Of a stretch of DNA of 64,000 nt, positions 16,257 to 28,957 are shown piece after piece. This DNA comes from Bdellovibrionales bacterium (lineage in GTDB: Bacteria > Bdellovibrionota > UBA1018 > CAIMNF01). Under the pieces are notes generated by a model, which was given only the letters and a program-made list of their open reading frames with translations, did no database searches and was not told where the DNA came from. The first letter of the stretch is position 1; each line of letters starts with the position of its first letter. The position numbers and the translations under genes are program-made. The stretch lies in NCBI GenBank assembly GCA_018266375.1, contig JAFEAO010000004.1:1-64000 (forward strand). Direction: 5' to 3'.

Positions 16257-17849
16257 TCAGTAAAATTTTAAATGGATCAGCACGCAAACCAGGATCAGCT
16301 GACACAAATGTTCAAACCAGTGCCCGCCGCCCAAAGCACCCAGCGCGCGGGCGATTTTTTGATACGGACTTTCGCTCTCGAACCGTTTTGGAATCTGCGC
16401 GTGCAAAACTTCGGGGTTATTGAGCGAGGTCGTCTTCCGGATTTCGCCGGTGGGGTCGACTAAGACCGAAAATCCGGTATTGGTTGCGCGTAAAAACGGC
16501 AGACGGGTTTCGATCGAGCGGTAAGTGCTGAGCGCGAGATGCAGGTACGGTTCGCCGTCCGGCCCGAACCACGAGTCGTTGGTCACGTTAATCAGCGCAT
16601 CGGCGCCGAGGTTGGCGCCTTCAATCCCGAAATCGTTAAAAAGATCCTCGTAGCAAATGTTTGGCGCGAATTTAAATTCAACACCCTTGGTGTTGCGTAC
16701 CGACACCACGATCGGGCCCGGCCCTTGGCCGAAAAACCCCATGGTGGGGAACCAGGATTTCATCGACGGAAACAGATCCGCGAACGGCAGGGTCTCGCCG
16801 AACATGAGGAGGTGGCTTTTGTGATAGACCTGATGCGTGTCTTTGACCGGGTCGTAGAAAAAGAAGGAATTGTACTCGAGCAGGGTCACGTCCTGGTCGT
16901 AGCCGCCGAAAGCCCACGTTCCGCCGAACTGGCGCGCGAAGTTTTTGGAGACGCGCTCGAGCTGAACTTCGGGCGGAGACATCGGCTTTCCAAATAGCGC
17001 TGGGTAAGCGGTTTCAGGCCAGACGATCATGTCAGGTTTTTGCGCGTTCTGGATCGCTTGCGAGCCCAAAGACAAGTACGCCTGCAAAACATTTTCGATC
17101 GCCGATTCCGAACCGCGCTCAGCCTCGAGCTTCAGGTAGTCGCCGATGTTGGCTTGGATCAGGGCGATGTTAAAAGTAGGTCCGGTCAGCGTTTCGGGAT
17201 AGGTGTATTGATTGACACGATAAGAGCCGTAAAGGCAGACCGCGACGATCATTGAGACGGCCGCAATGATCGAGCGAAGCTCTTTGTAGAGGATGGAACG
17301 CGTGATCCATTCGTTGACGGAGATCGAGATTGCGGTCAGCACGAAGGGCCCGCCAAGATCGGCGGCCTGGCGAATCCAAGAGTGGCGGTAGAACGCGTTC
17401 CCCGCCGTGTCCGAAAAAAGCTTCGGGTAAATCGATTCAATGCCCGCGTAGACAAAGCCCGAGAAGATTGGCCAACACCAAAACGATTCGTCGAATTTTT
17501 TGGATTTCTTGGCCCACTCGCGCACCCAGAGATAGATCGGGATTTGCAATTGGCCGATGAGGCAAAATACCGCGAAGAGCAGGAGCGACGCCCAGAGTGG
17601 AAGGCCCCCGTATTGTTGGGTCGAGTAGATGATCCAATAAAATCCGCCGATGCAGATCACGAGGTTCATCACAAAGCCAAGCCAGAAGTATCTCTGCCAG
17701 CATTTAGGATGTTCGGAATCCTGAACCTTTTGAATCGCGACGAAGAGCGGAACGAATGCAATCCACTGAAGGTAGCCCTGGTCCCACGGTGCGAACGAAA
17801 AGACGTAGAGAACTCCAGCAAGGAGCGTCAGGGCTAGCGGCAAGAACAT
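16257..17849 (-). CDS. lnt: Apolipoprotein N-acyltransferase
   Basis: Adds the third acyl chain to the N-terminal Cys of lipoproteins in the inner membrane, preparing them for Lol transport. About seven N-terminal membrane helices (1-215) precede a nitrilase-like periplasmic domain (about 225-490). That domain holds the Glu of MIVWPETAYP, the Lys of YHKSHLLMFGE and the Cys of APNICYEDLF, plus a C-terminal helix. Length (530) is normal. It serves the many lipoproteins coded nearby. Confidence 0.94.
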   Translation of the reverse strand: MFLPLALTLLAGVLYVFSFAPWDQGYLQWIAFVPLFVAIQKVQDSEHPKCWQRYFWLGFVMNLVICIGGFYWIIYSTQQYGGLPLWASLLLFAVFCLIGQLQIPIYLWVREWAKKSKKFDESFWCWPIFSGFVYAGIESIYPKLFSDTAGNAFYRHSWIRQAADLGGPFVLTAISISVNEWITRSILYKELRSIIAAVSMIVAVCLYGSYRVNQYTYPETLTGPTFNIALIQANIGDYLKLEAERGSESAIENVLQAYLSLGSQAIQNAQKPDMIVWPETAYPALFGKPMSPPEVQLERVSKNFARQFGGTWAFGGYDQDVTLLEYNSFFFYDPVKDTHQVYHKSHLLMFGETLPFADLFPSMKSWFPTMGFFGQGPGPIVVSVRNTKGVEFKFAPNICYEDLFNDFGIEGANLGADALINVTNDSWFGPDGEPYLHLALSTYRSIETRLPFLRATNTGFSVLVDPTGEIRKTTSLNNPEVLHAQIPKRFESESPYQKIARALGALGGGHWFEHLCQLILVCVLIHLKFY

Positions 17850-17905
17850 GGCTTAAGCGTAGCAGAAATCGGTACCAGATTTAGGACTAATTTTATGGGT
17901 CCGAA

Positions 17906-18988
17906 TTACTTCTTCGAGCTGGCGGTTTTGCGAGCTGGGGCCGGGTTGAGAGCGGCAACCGCCTTATAAGCGTCGACTTTGCCGGCTGACGCGATTTTGC
18001 CGCGAAGTGCAAGCACCGGAACCGAGTTGGCGATGATGAGCTCTTTCAGTTGCTCAGGCTTCAGGTTCGGCTGTTTCGAGAGAAGAAGAGCCGCGACACC
18101 GGTCACGAATGCGGTTGCTTGTGATGTACCGGTCATTTTGCCGTATTTGCCGCCCGGGAGGGTGCTCAAGATGCCTTCGCCGGGAGCCGCGATGTCGACC
18201 GACTTCGTTCCCCAATTTGATGAAGGCAGAAGTCTGTTGTTTGAGTCGATCGAAGCGACGGTGATGATGTTTTTTAAACCTTTGAGCGAGTAAGCAGCCG
18301 GGTAGTAACGGTTGTCTTCGGAGTCGGTGTCGTGGTGATCGTTGCCTGCAGCCGCGACGATGAGGACGCCATGGTCTTGAGCTTTTTTCATGGCTTGGTA
18401 CTCTTCCTCACTGTATTCAGGTCCGCCGCCCGAGTAGTTGATGATCTTGGCGCCGTTATCGATCGCGTAGTGCAATGCTTTGATGGTGTTGGCCAGGTTC
18501 ACTGAACCGGGTGCCGTGTCCGAATAATAACGAACTGCCATGATCTGAACTTGTTGGTTCACGCCGGCCGTGCCGGAAGCGGTGTTTGCAACCGCGCCGA
18601 TGATGCCGGCGATGTGCGTGCCGTGGCCGTGGAAATCGGACGGGTTAGAAGCTTTTGTGACGAAGTCCCAGCCGTAAACGTTGCCGCTGGAAGGACGGCC
18701 CGCTTCGGCAGGGGCTTTCCAGAGGTTGGCTTTAAGATCGGGGTGGTTGGCGTCGATGCCGGTGTCGATGACCGCGACGATCACGTTTTTGCTGCCGGTA
18801 GTGAGGGACCAAGCTTTTTGAATTTCAGAAGCTGAGTTTTCAAGGCCCCAATTTTTTGGTTTGAAGTTTTGGAGGTTAGGAGCCGGTGCTGGCTTGGCGA
18901 CCGTCGCGTGAGCGATTGGCGCGCCTGCAATCATGAGGAGCGCTGCTGCTGCTGTCTTAAGCTGTTGGTTCAACGATTTTGCTTTCAC
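17906..18988 (-). CDS. Secreted subtilisin-like serine protease (S8)
   Basis: 360 residues starting at GTG, with AGGAAGG and AGGA upstream. Signal peptide about 1-28. Catalytic triad: Asp in VIDTGIDANHPDL, His in HGHGTHIAGI, Ser in TGTSQATAF; the oxyanion Asn is in AAAGNDH. There is almost no propeptide between the signal and the catalytic domain, and the Ser motif has Q where most subtilases have M. Likely a periplasmic or extracellular endoprotease. Confidence 0.93.
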   Translation of the reverse strand: MKAKSLNQQLKTAAAALLMIAGAPIAHATVAKPAPAPNLQNFKPKNWGLENSASEIQKAWSLTTGSKNVIVAVIDTGIDANHPDLKANLWKAPAEAGRPSSGNVYGWDFVTKASNPSDFHGHGTHIAGIIGAVANTASGTAGVNQQVQIMAVRYYSDTAPGSVNLANTIKALHYAIDNGAKIINYSGGGPEYSEEEYQAMKKAQDHGVLIVAAAGNDHHDTDSEDNRYYPAAYSLKGLKNIITVASIDSNNRLLPSSNWGTKSVDIAAPGEGILSTLPGGKYGKMTGTSQATAFVTGVAALLLSKQPNLKPEQLKELIIANSVPVLALRGKIASAGKVDAYKAVAALNPAPARKTASSKK

Positions 18989-19128
18989 GGGTCCTGCCTT
19001 CCTGGCCGTCCTTAGTGCGATTTCAATGCCAAAAAGTGTCGAAAAACCCGACGATTTTTGTATTGAGAATTCACCCGTGATTACATTATTTTATACACAA
19101 AGTTAATATACTTTAGACGCTTGGGTTT

Positions 19129-19144
19129 CCGGGCTCGAGCCCGG
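19129..19144. repeat. 16-bp perfect GC-rich palindrome
   Basis: CCGGGCTC/GAGCCCGG, followed after 7 nt by a run of eight T (19152-19159). The spacing to the T-run is longer than in a standard terminator. It lies in the leader of the HExxH gene, so it may be an attenuator or a protein-binding site. Confidence 0.4.
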
Positions 19145-19167
19145 GCTGTCATTTTTTTTACAGGCAG

Positions 19168-19186
19168 GTGTCTAAAGTGTTTACAC
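19168..19186. promoter_or_regulatory. Operator-like site GTGTCTAA-AGT-GTTTACAC
   Basis: Third member of the GTGTCTAA 8-3-8 family, imperfect (5 of 8 in the second arm), 21 bp before the chosen ATG of the HExxH gene. TAAAG...GTCGATAC also resembles a sigma28 promoter with one extra spacer base, an alternative reading. Confidence 0.4.
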
Positions 19187-19207
19187 CCGGACGTCGATAC
19201 CTCTTAT

Positions 19208-20062
19208 ATGATGGTGCGATTCCAACTTTTGCTGGTCCTCTGGTTACTGATAAAAGCACTCCCTGTGCATGCAGTGGAAGTCGTTGAGGGAGCCGCCTAC
19301 CAGAAGCCGGAAGGCCTTGTGAAGGCGATTGCGCTGCTCCAGCAAACCGAAGCCGGGCGTGAGATCTACCAGCGCGCTCACGAAGCGCAAGTTCCGATTC
19401 GCGAAGGTAAAATCTCCAAAACCGAAATCACCGCGACCCGTACCCTTGAAGGCAAAAACGAGAGGTACGATTTCGTCGTTCAGGTCCTGATCTCTCAGGA
19501 TAAGGATCCGGTGTTTCAGGCGCTCGATCTCGCACATGAGCTCGTGCATGCCGTGAGCCCGAAGAAAAACCCGTTCGACCCGAACATGAACGCGAGTGAA
19601 TACGTGCAGCACGGGATCGAGGGCGAAGGCGGAGAGGCAAACGCGATCGCTGAAGAGTGCAAAGTGGGCCGCGAGCTCTCCGACAACAAAGCAATCAAAT
19701 CCGAGACCGTCCAATTGATTAAAGCGCGTTGCCAATACGTTTGGAAATTAGAGAACGACAACTCCAAGTGGAAGAAATCGTTTTATCAACTGGGGCAATA
19801 TTACCACAATTTTATCCGTGCTCTGAACGCGACGAAGCCCGATTATCGTGAAGTTGCGGAGTGGAACGAGAAACTCGAAGCAAAATCACCGATGTTTTCA
19901 AGCGCGGCGGCCCATAAGCCTTATCCGGTGGCTTTGCTCGAAGAGTATCTCGAAGTCACGAAAATCGTCTGCGATCGCGCGATGAAGTCACGGATCGGTC
20001 GCGGGATTGCGTCATTCACCGCGTTTGAAGAGCGTTGCAAAGCGATTCGGAATTCGCCATAA
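19208..20062 (+). CDS. Exported HExxH putative metallopeptidase
   Basis: 284 residues from the ATG at 19208 (19211 also possible). Starting there puts a clean signal peptide (FQLLLVLWLLIKALPVHA) at the N terminus; the longer frame to 19121 does not. HELVH (about residues 110-114) is a zincin metal motif and GEANAIAEE (about 132-140) could give the third ligand. No known peptidase family was recognised, so activity is inferred. Separated by only 7 nt from the next gene, so they are probably co-transcribed. Confidence 0.6.
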   Translation: MMVRFQLLLVLWLLIKALPVHAVEVVEGAAYQKPEGLVKAIALLQQTEAGREIYQRAHEAQVPIREGKISKTEITATRTLEGKNERYDFVVQVLISQDKDPVFQALDLAHELVHAVSPKKNPFDPNMNASEYVQHGIEGEGGEANAIAEECKVGRELSDNKAIKSETVQLIKARCQYVWKLENDNSKWKKSFYQLGQYYHNFIRALNATKPDYREVAEWNEKLEAKSPMFSSAAAHKPYPVALLEEYLEVTKIVCDRAMKSRIGRGIASFTAFEERCKAIRNSP

Positions 20063-20069
20063 TCGGTGA

Positions 20070-20543
20070 ATGTCAAAGCGATTGATCTTAATCCGTCACG
20101 CCCATCGCGACACCGATGAACCCGGCAAAGACAACGGCCTTTCGGGCAAGGGCAATGAACAAGTAAAGCGTTTGTTGAAGTTTGCGTCGGATCGTTTGGA
20201 CGATACCGATCCGATGTTTATTTCTTCCCCGAAGAAGCGATGTCAGGAGACGCTTGGCCCGATCGCGAAGATGACCGGTCACAAGATGGAGATCGACGAG
20301 CGACTGACCGAGCACGGGCCAACGGAGAGTACGTCTTTGTATCTGGCTCGTATTGATGAGTTCCTCGACCATTGGAAGTTCGAGTGTCCGGACACTACGG
20401 TCGTGAGTTCGCACGGTGATTGGATACCGATCGCGGTTCAACGCCTCACCGGAGCGAAGATCGGCCTCAAAAAAGCGGGCTGGGTGGAGATCGAGTACGC
20501 CGGAGGCGAATGCTTCCTGACCTGGATCGTGCAGAAGGTATAG
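20070..20543 (+). CDS. Histidine phosphatase superfamily protein, SixA-like
   Basis: 157 residues. Phosphoglycerate-mutase-like fold with LILIRHAHRD at the N terminus (His nucleophile at about residue 10), GLSGKGNEQ, a second Arg in SSPKKRCQET, and VVSSHGDW with the second catalytic His. Size and layout suit SixA-type phosphohistidine phosphatases, which act on signalling proteins, but the substrate cannot be told from sequence. Confidence 0.83.
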   Translation: MSKRLILIRHAHRDTDEPGKDNGLSGKGNEQVKRLLKFASDRLDDTDPMFISSPKKRCQETLGPIAKMTGHKMEIDERLTEHGPTESTSLYLARIDEFLDHWKFECPDTTVVSSHGDWIPIAVQRLTGAKIGLKKAGWVEIEYAGGECFLTWIVQKV

Positions 20544-20713
20544 CTCACGTCGTTTAAAGAAGGAGAGTACAGTTCTTCCGGCCATCCGGCTTCATAAGTC
20601 GGACACCATGATGTTTCTTAAATGAGGTGAATTAAATCATTGGACTCAGCGGAGACCTGAATCTTGCCGGCAAGCGGCTCCACATTGGCAGGCATTTGTG
20701 CTACAACGAGTCG

Positions 20714-21880
20714 GTGTTTAAGAGAAGCGATTACCACTACCACCTACCCGAATCCTTAATCGCCGCTGAGCCATTAGCCGAGCGCGATCAATCGCGCTTG
20801 CTCGTCCTGGCCGCCGATGGTCACATCGATCACAAACACATTTATGATCTACCGGAACTATTGAAACCCGGCACTCTTGTTGTTGCGAATAACACCCGCG
20901 TGTTTGCCGCACGTTTGCGTGGCGAGCGCCCGCGAGCGAAGTCCTCGAGCGGAGCAGAGCAAGGCGGCGGGCGGATTGAGTTTTTTATGCTCAAGCAAAT
21001 CGAGCCCTGCGTGTGGGAGGGGTTGATGAAGTCGAGCGCGCGCATCGACCCGGGGTTTGAGTTTGTCGTGCTGCCTTCGGGTGGAGGCGAGCCGGTTGCT
21101 GCAACAGTGGTCGCCCGTCGCGAGACCAATGCAGGTACGATCTTTACAGCGCGGTTTGCGCTTGATCCGATGGAGAATTACCTGGGCGAGACCCCGCTCC
21201 CGCCGTACATTGCATCCGCACGGGTAGGTACGCGCTCGAGATTGCTCGCAAAATCGTATACGGACAAGCAGGAGCTCGATGTTTACAACACCACCTTCGC
21301 ACGCGAGACCGGCTCGGTTGCGGCACCCACTGCGGGCCGGCATTTTACGCCGGAGCTGATCGCGAAGCTTCGTGAACGCGGAATCGAATGGTGCGAGGTC
21401 ACTTTGCATGTGGGTTTGGGCACGTTTAAACCGGTTGCCGTCGAGGACATTCGCGAGCACCTGATGCATGCGGAGTCGGCGACGGTGAGTGCCGAAGTAG
21501 CTGCTGCCGTAAATCGCGCGCGCGCCGAGGGTCGGTCGACACTCGCGGTGGGCACGACGAGCGTGCGCACACTTGAGGGATTTTGGAACTCGGTTGATGG
21601 TCGCGTGGATTCCGGTACTCGAGACATCAATTTATTTATTCATCCCGGGAGCGGACACAACTGGCGGGTGGTCGATCAGCTGCTCACCAATTTCCATTTG
21701 CCGGAGAGCACATTGCTGATGATGATTTGCGATTTTGCCGGGGGTGCTTCTATGGTGATGCGTGCTTATTACGAAGCCATCGAGCAAAAGTACCGGTTTT
21801 ATAGCTACGGCGATGCAATGCTGATCACCGCTCGCGGTACGGGAGCGAATGGCGGCTCCAACGCGGAAGGTGCGCGATGA
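20714..21880 (+). CDS. queA: tRNA preQ1(34) S-adenosylmethionine ribosyltransferase-isomerase
   Basis: Transfers and isomerises the ribosyl part of SAM onto preQ1 at tRNA position 34, giving epoxyqueuosine. Family motifs: SDYHYHLPESLIAAEPL, GTLVVANNTRVFAARL (in part), TGSVAAPTAGRHFTPEL, VTLHVGLGTFKPV and NFHLPESTLLMM. The GTG at 20714 is preferred over the TTG at 20696 because it starts just before the conserved FxYxLP region; neither has a strong ribosome site. Overlaps the next gene by 4 bp (ATGA). Confidence 0.94.
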   Translation: MFKRSDYHYHLPESLIAAEPLAERDQSRLLVLAADGHIDHKHIYDLPELLKPGTLVVANNTRVFAARLRGERPRAKSSSGAEQGGGRIEFFMLKQIEPCVWEGLMKSSARIDPGFEFVVLPSGGGEPVAATVVARRETNAGTIFTARFALDPMENYLGETPLPPYIASARVGTRSRLLAKSYTDKQELDVYNTTFARETGSVAAPTAGRHFTPELIAKLRERGIEWCEVTLHVGLGTFKPVAVEDIREHLMHAESATVSAEVAAAVNRARAEGRSTLAVGTTSVRTLEGFWNSVDGRVDSGTRDINLFIHPGSGHNWRVVDQLLTNFHLPESTLLMMICDFAGGASMVMRAYYEAIEQKYRFYSYGDAMLITARGTGANGGSNAEGAR

Positions 21881-22602
21881 GCTTCATCCAGAAAGTCGTC
21901 CCTGTCGGACGGTTGATGTGCAATTGCCAGATTTTAGTTTGTCCGCAGACTCGTGAGACGGTTCTCGTCGATCCGGGGGACGAGCCGGAGGTCATTCTAA
22001 AAGAACTGACTGCGATCGAGGCGCAAATCGGCGCGCCCCTCAAGGTCAAAGCATTGTTTCATACGCACGCTCATTTTGATCACATTGGCGGCACTCGCCG
22101 CGTGAAAGAGGCGATGATCGCACGAGCTTCATCCGGAGCTGGAGCCTGCGGCGGCGATCCCACTGCGGCGGCGCCTGAAATCTTTTTGCACAAGGCGGAT
22201 GAGGCTTTGTATCAAATGCTCCCGCAGCAGGCGGCGATGTTTGGGTTTCCGCCGAACGAGCCTGCTCTTCCAGTCGATCGTTTTTTTGAAGATAATCAGG
22301 AGCTGCGGTTCGGGGCGATGAAGTTTTCCGTTCTCCACACGCCTGGGCATTCGCCTGGCGGGGTTTGCTTCAGAATGCATGAGGATTCGTCGTCCGAGGT
22401 CCCTGAAATGGTTTTCACCGGCGACACGCTTTTCCGCGACAGCGTCGGCCGTTCTGATTTTTGGGGTGGGGATGGGCGCTTGCTCGTCAAAAGTATCCGC
22501 GAACGCTTGTACACTTTGGATGGTGACACGCCAGCGTGGCCCGGCCACGGTTCTCAGACGACGATCGGTCACGAAAAGACGTCGAACCCGTACACGAAAT
22601 AG
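21877..22602 (+). CDS. MBL-fold hydrolase, glyoxalase II/YcbL-like
   Basis: 241 residues. Zinc motif HTHAHFDHIGG (about 65-75), a further His in VLHTPGHSPGGVCF, Asp in FTGDTLFRDSVGRSD, and a last His in WPGHGSQTTIG. This is the hydroxyacylglutathione-hydrolase/YcbL layout, so a thioester hydrolase role is likely. It contains an insert with Gly/Ala-rich sequence (SSGAGACGGDPTAAA). Translationally coupled to queA by a 4-bp overlap. Confidence 0.86.
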   Translation: MSFIQKVVPVGRLMCNCQILVCPQTRETVLVDPGDEPEVILKELTAIEAQIGAPLKVKALFHTHAHFDHIGGTRRVKEAMIARASSGAGACGGDPTAAAPEIFLHKADEALYQMLPQQAAMFGFPPNEPALPVDRFFEDNQELRFGAMKFSVLHTPGHSPGGVCFRMHEDSSSEVPEMVFTGDTLFRDSVGRSDFWGGDGRLLVKSIRERLYTLDGDTPAWPGHGSQTTIGHEKTSNPYTK

Positions 22603-22629
22603 CTCTTTCAATGCCTCCGGTGCCCGAAG

Positions 22630-23283
22630 TTAAATGCCTGCTGTTCGGTGATCGTGCGGAGGTTTGTCGCGCGTCAAGGCGGCGTCTCCCCACAAGTCTC
22701 CATGACTCGCGAGATCGACGGTACTTCCGATCAGTGTCCCTGGTGCAGTGGGGAGGTAAGTTGGGTCTAAGTTCCGAATGAGATAATCCCGCACCTGAAA
22801 AAAATCCCGGCCCCAGTTCACGAGGCGCGACCAACAAAGCGAATCCCAAAATTTTCCGATTTTCTTTACACCCTTACGGGCGCCGCTTACGGTGCACGCG
22901 ACTCTCCCAGCGAGCACGCGCAAATAGTCGGCTAGATTCTTACGATCCTTGGCTTTGACGAGAAGATGCAGGTGATTCCCCGCGTTGGTCGCGCGATAGA
23001 CTTCGACTTTAAATCTCCGGGCATAGACATAAATCATCGACGTGATCTTCGAGCGGTGCTTGCGATGAAGCATCGACCATCCGCCGCGGGCGCGGAGCGA
23101 TTTTAAAACCACGTGAACGGGCGCGCCCCGGGTCCAAGGACGTTCGGTCTTGCGCTTGCCACGAGCGAGGTCGCCCCCGTGAGTGGTCCGAGGTTGGAGG
23201 CGGGACTCGAGTTTTGAGCGGGCCTTAGAACCAACCGGAAGAAGAGTGTGGAGCGACGTTTGGGTGGCGCGTTTGGAATTCAT
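22630..23283 (-). CDS. RAYT/IS200-like transposase (Y1_Tnp family)
   Basis: 217 residues. A basic N terminus is followed by RGAPVHVVLKSLRARGGWSM and the HUH-type motif NHLHLLVKA, where the His pair binds the metal. The C-terminal Tyr in FFQVRDYLIRNL is the candidate nucleophile. This is the REP-associated tyrosine transposase type, usually a single-copy domesticated gene rather than a full insertion sequence. No inverted termini were found. It is opposite in direction to its neighbours and sits inside the split queA-tgt block. Confidence 0.8.
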   Translation of the reverse strand: MNSKRATQTSLHTLLPVGSKARSKLESRLQPRTTHGGDLARGKRKTERPWTRGAPVHVVLKSLRARGGWSMLHRKHRSKITSMIYVYARRFKVEVYRATNAGNHLHLLVKAKDRKNLADYLRVLAGRVACTVSGARKGVKKIGKFWDSLCWSRLVNWGRDFFQVRDYLIRNLDPTYLPTAPGTLIGSTVDLASHGDLWGDAALTRDKPPHDHRTAGI

Positions 23284-23477
23284 CCTTAATTTATTGATAT
23301 CACACTATTTATGTAGGGGCAATGTCATATTTATAAAATAATGGTAATACGGGCACGGGGAGTCGGGCGAGGGGGCAGGCGGAGACGTTAAAGAGCGGGT
23401 AATGGGCGCGAATGTCCGGTGTCGGTGAGTTTCGGGCTGGTGTTGACGTCAGCCAACCCCTCGACAATAATTAAAAC

Positions 23478-24125
23478 ATGACCTCGAAGCACGACACTTC
23501 TAAATTGAGCGCGGCCGAACCCGAACTCGTCATCCGTCGCGCGCGGGTCGAAGACGCTCGCGCGATCCACGAGGTTCACATGCGCTCGATCCGCGAGGTC
23601 TGCTCCAAAGACCACACCCTCGCCGAGATTCAAGCCTGGGGCGGACGCGAGTTCGACGAAGCGCAACGCATCGACGCCATTAAAAATGATTACGTCTGGG
23701 TCGTCGAACGCGAAGAAGCTTTTAACCACGAAGACTATCCCGAATCCGAAATTCAAAACGCCACTCCTGGTATCAACATGGACTCGCTTGCTCATCGCAA
23801 ACCCTCGCTAAAACTGATCGTCGGCTTCGCACGGCTCGACATTCGCCCGCGCCCAAAAGACAATCTGCAGCCGGTCGTACGTAGAGCACGCATTATGGCG
23901 CTCTACCTCGGTTCCGAGGTCCTGCGCAAAGGGGTAGGACGCGAGCTTGTCGAGCGAATGGAAGAAGTCGTGCGAGACGAACGTATCGATAAGATCACGC
24001 TCGAATCGACGATCAGCGCGCACAAGTTTTATAAACGCATGGGGTTTATCGATTCCGGACCGATGACGACGATAGAAATCAATTCGGAACGAATTCGCTG
24101 TTTTCCGATGCAGAAGCTTCTTTAA
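23478..24125 (+). CDS. GNAT-family N-acetyltransferase
   Basis: 215 residues. IRRARVEDARAIHEVHMRSI at the N terminus (in part) and the acetyl-CoA-binding ALYLGSEVLRKGVGRELVERM region (motif R-K-G-V-G-R) followed by AHKFYKRMGF identify the GNAT fold. There is an unusual insert (about 75-115) rich in charged residues between the first strands. Substrate unknown. It has its own upstream region. Confidence 0.84.
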   Translation: MTSKHDTSKLSAAEPELVIRRARVEDARAIHEVHMRSIREVCSKDHTLAEIQAWGGREFDEAQRIDAIKNDYVWVVEREEAFNHEDYPESEIQNATPGINMDSLAHRKPSLKLIVGFARLDIRPRPKDNLQPVVRRARIMALYLGSEVLRKGVGRELVERMEEVVRDERIDKITLESTISAHKFYKRMGFIDSGPMTTIEINSERIRCFPMQKLL

Positions 24126-24306
24126 GTTCCGAATGAATACTTTACGTCGACAGGATCATTGTAAACCAGGCAAGCACCGGCAGTCGTGAAATCCAACGAC
24201 TTCGATTGCGGTACCCCCAGTTTCTATTCAACTGCAAATGTTTAAAAAACCAAACCACTCAGATATTCATTGACGCCCACGCCCATCACCCGTAAGGTCT
24301 CCCCAG

Positions 24307-27224
<2,918 letters not shown>

Positions 27225-27228
<4 letters not shown>

Positions 27229-28940
27229 CAAAAAAATGGTGGACTAAATTCTCCCTACTCATCGCTGTTACCGTCATCGCGACGTTGATGGTGATCCCGA
27301 CTTTCAGCAAAGTCGGCGAGCACGGCGCTTTCCCATTCTCAAAAAAGATCAACCTCGGCCTCGACCTTCAAGGGGGTCTCTATCTGGTCATGGGTATCGA
27401 TTTCAATAAAGTCTTCAAGGAAATCGTCGATCGTCAATTGGGCTCGGTTGAAGACCGCGCTAAAGAAAAGACGGTGACTTTTACCGAAGCGAAAGTGCGC
27501 ACCCAAGGCGTACCGGCCGACGATCCGCGCATCGGGCTTAAGTTCGCGCCGACACACAAAGAAGCTTTGAAAACGCTACTCCAAAAAGAATTTCCGAACT
27601 TGCGCATTACCGACGACAAGGACGATTCGATGGAGCTCGGTCTTTCAAACGATTATCGCAACGATGTTCGCGATAAGACTTTGAACCAATCGATCGAAGT
27701 CATCCGTAACCGGATCGATGAGTTCGGCGTCGCCGAACCGCAAATCAGCTCTCAAGGTACCGACCGCGTTGTGGTCGAGTTGCCTGGCATTAAAGACGTG
27801 GACCGCGCGAAGGACCTCATCGGCCGGACGGCAAAACTCGAGTTCAAAATGGTCGACGAAGACGGCATGCAAAAGAGCAATATCGTTGAGTTGATCGGTC
27901 AAATCGAAAAAGAAAAGAACATCGTCTATAAGGAAGGCGACACCAGCGAAGGCGCGCTCAAGTTTTCTGATTACGTCAAAAAACTCAACGAAGGCGCGAA
28001 AGGCAGGATTCCTGAGACTTCCGAAATCGCTTTCGAAAAAAGCGGCGGAACGAGCGTACCTCTTCTTCTGAAATCAAAAACGGAAGTGACCGGAAACGAC
28101 CTTCAGGACGCGCAAGTCGGTTTCAACCAGGAAAACCGCCGTCCGGAAGTTAGCTTTGAATTGAATCCGAAAGGCGCGATCGCGTTCGAAAAGCTTACGG
28201 GTGAAAACATCGGCAAACGCTTGGCGATCGTTCTCGACGGTATCGTTCACAGTGCTCCGAACATTAACTCTAAAATCGGTGCCCGCGGCGTGATCACTAC
28301 GGGCCGCGGTGGTTACGAAGAATCCCTCCGCGAGTCGAAAGACTTGGCGATCGTCCTTCGTGCCGGCGCACTCCCGGCTCAGCTTGAGCTCATGGAACAA
28401 CGGGTAGTGGGTCCGTCCCTTGGTGCCGACTCCGTCACCAAAGGCGCAACCGCGAGCTTGATCGGGATCATCTTCGTATTCATTCTGTGCCTGATTTACT
28501 ACCGCATGTCCGGCGTGATCGCGGTCGTATCGCTCATGATGAACGTGATTCTCGTGCTTGCCATCCTCGTATGGCTCGAAGCGACTCTGACTTTGCCGGG
28601 TATCGCGGGTATCGCTCTCACCGTCGGTATCGCGGTCGACTCGAACGTCGTCATCTACGAGCGGATTCGCGAGGAATTGCATCACGGCAAAGGGTTGCAT
28701 GTAGCGGTAGAAGCCGGTTTCGACAAAGCGTTTAAGACTATCTTGGACGCCAACGTCGCCAACGGTATCGCAGCGGTCATCCTCATGATGTACGGAACGG
28801 GTCCGGTTAAAGGTTTCGCAGTGACGTTGATCATCGGGATCTTGACCACGCTCTTCACCGCGGTCTTCGTTTGCCGCGTGCTCTTCGATTTCTATCTGAA
28901 GAAGCTTGAAGACAGAAACGCAACTACTATCAGTATTTAA
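27225..28940 (+). CDS. secD: Protein translocase subunit SecD
   Basis: 571 residues; uses the proton gradient to help complete Sec export. GLDLQGGLYLVMG after the first membrane helix is the SecD signature, followed by the P1 periplasmic domain and a C-terminal RND-type bundle with IALTVGIAVDSNVVIYERIREEL. Start overlaps yajC stop by 4 bp. Confidence 0.96.
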
Positions 28941-28957
28941 TTAGAAGGAACAAAGTC

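Noticed and set aside
22768-24136. 14-nt direct repeat TAAGTTCCGAATGA at 22768 and 24123, flanking the RAYT region
   Set aside because: Considered as a REP-like or target-site repeat, but matches of this length are expected by chance in 64 kb, one copy is inside coding sequence, and no palindrome surrounds it.
24126-24306. Possible 4.5S/SRP-like RNA in the gap before the exported protein gene
   Set aside because: A short GGTTTAC-like piece was noticed, but the conserved SRP loop elements (GGAA and AGCAG) are missing.
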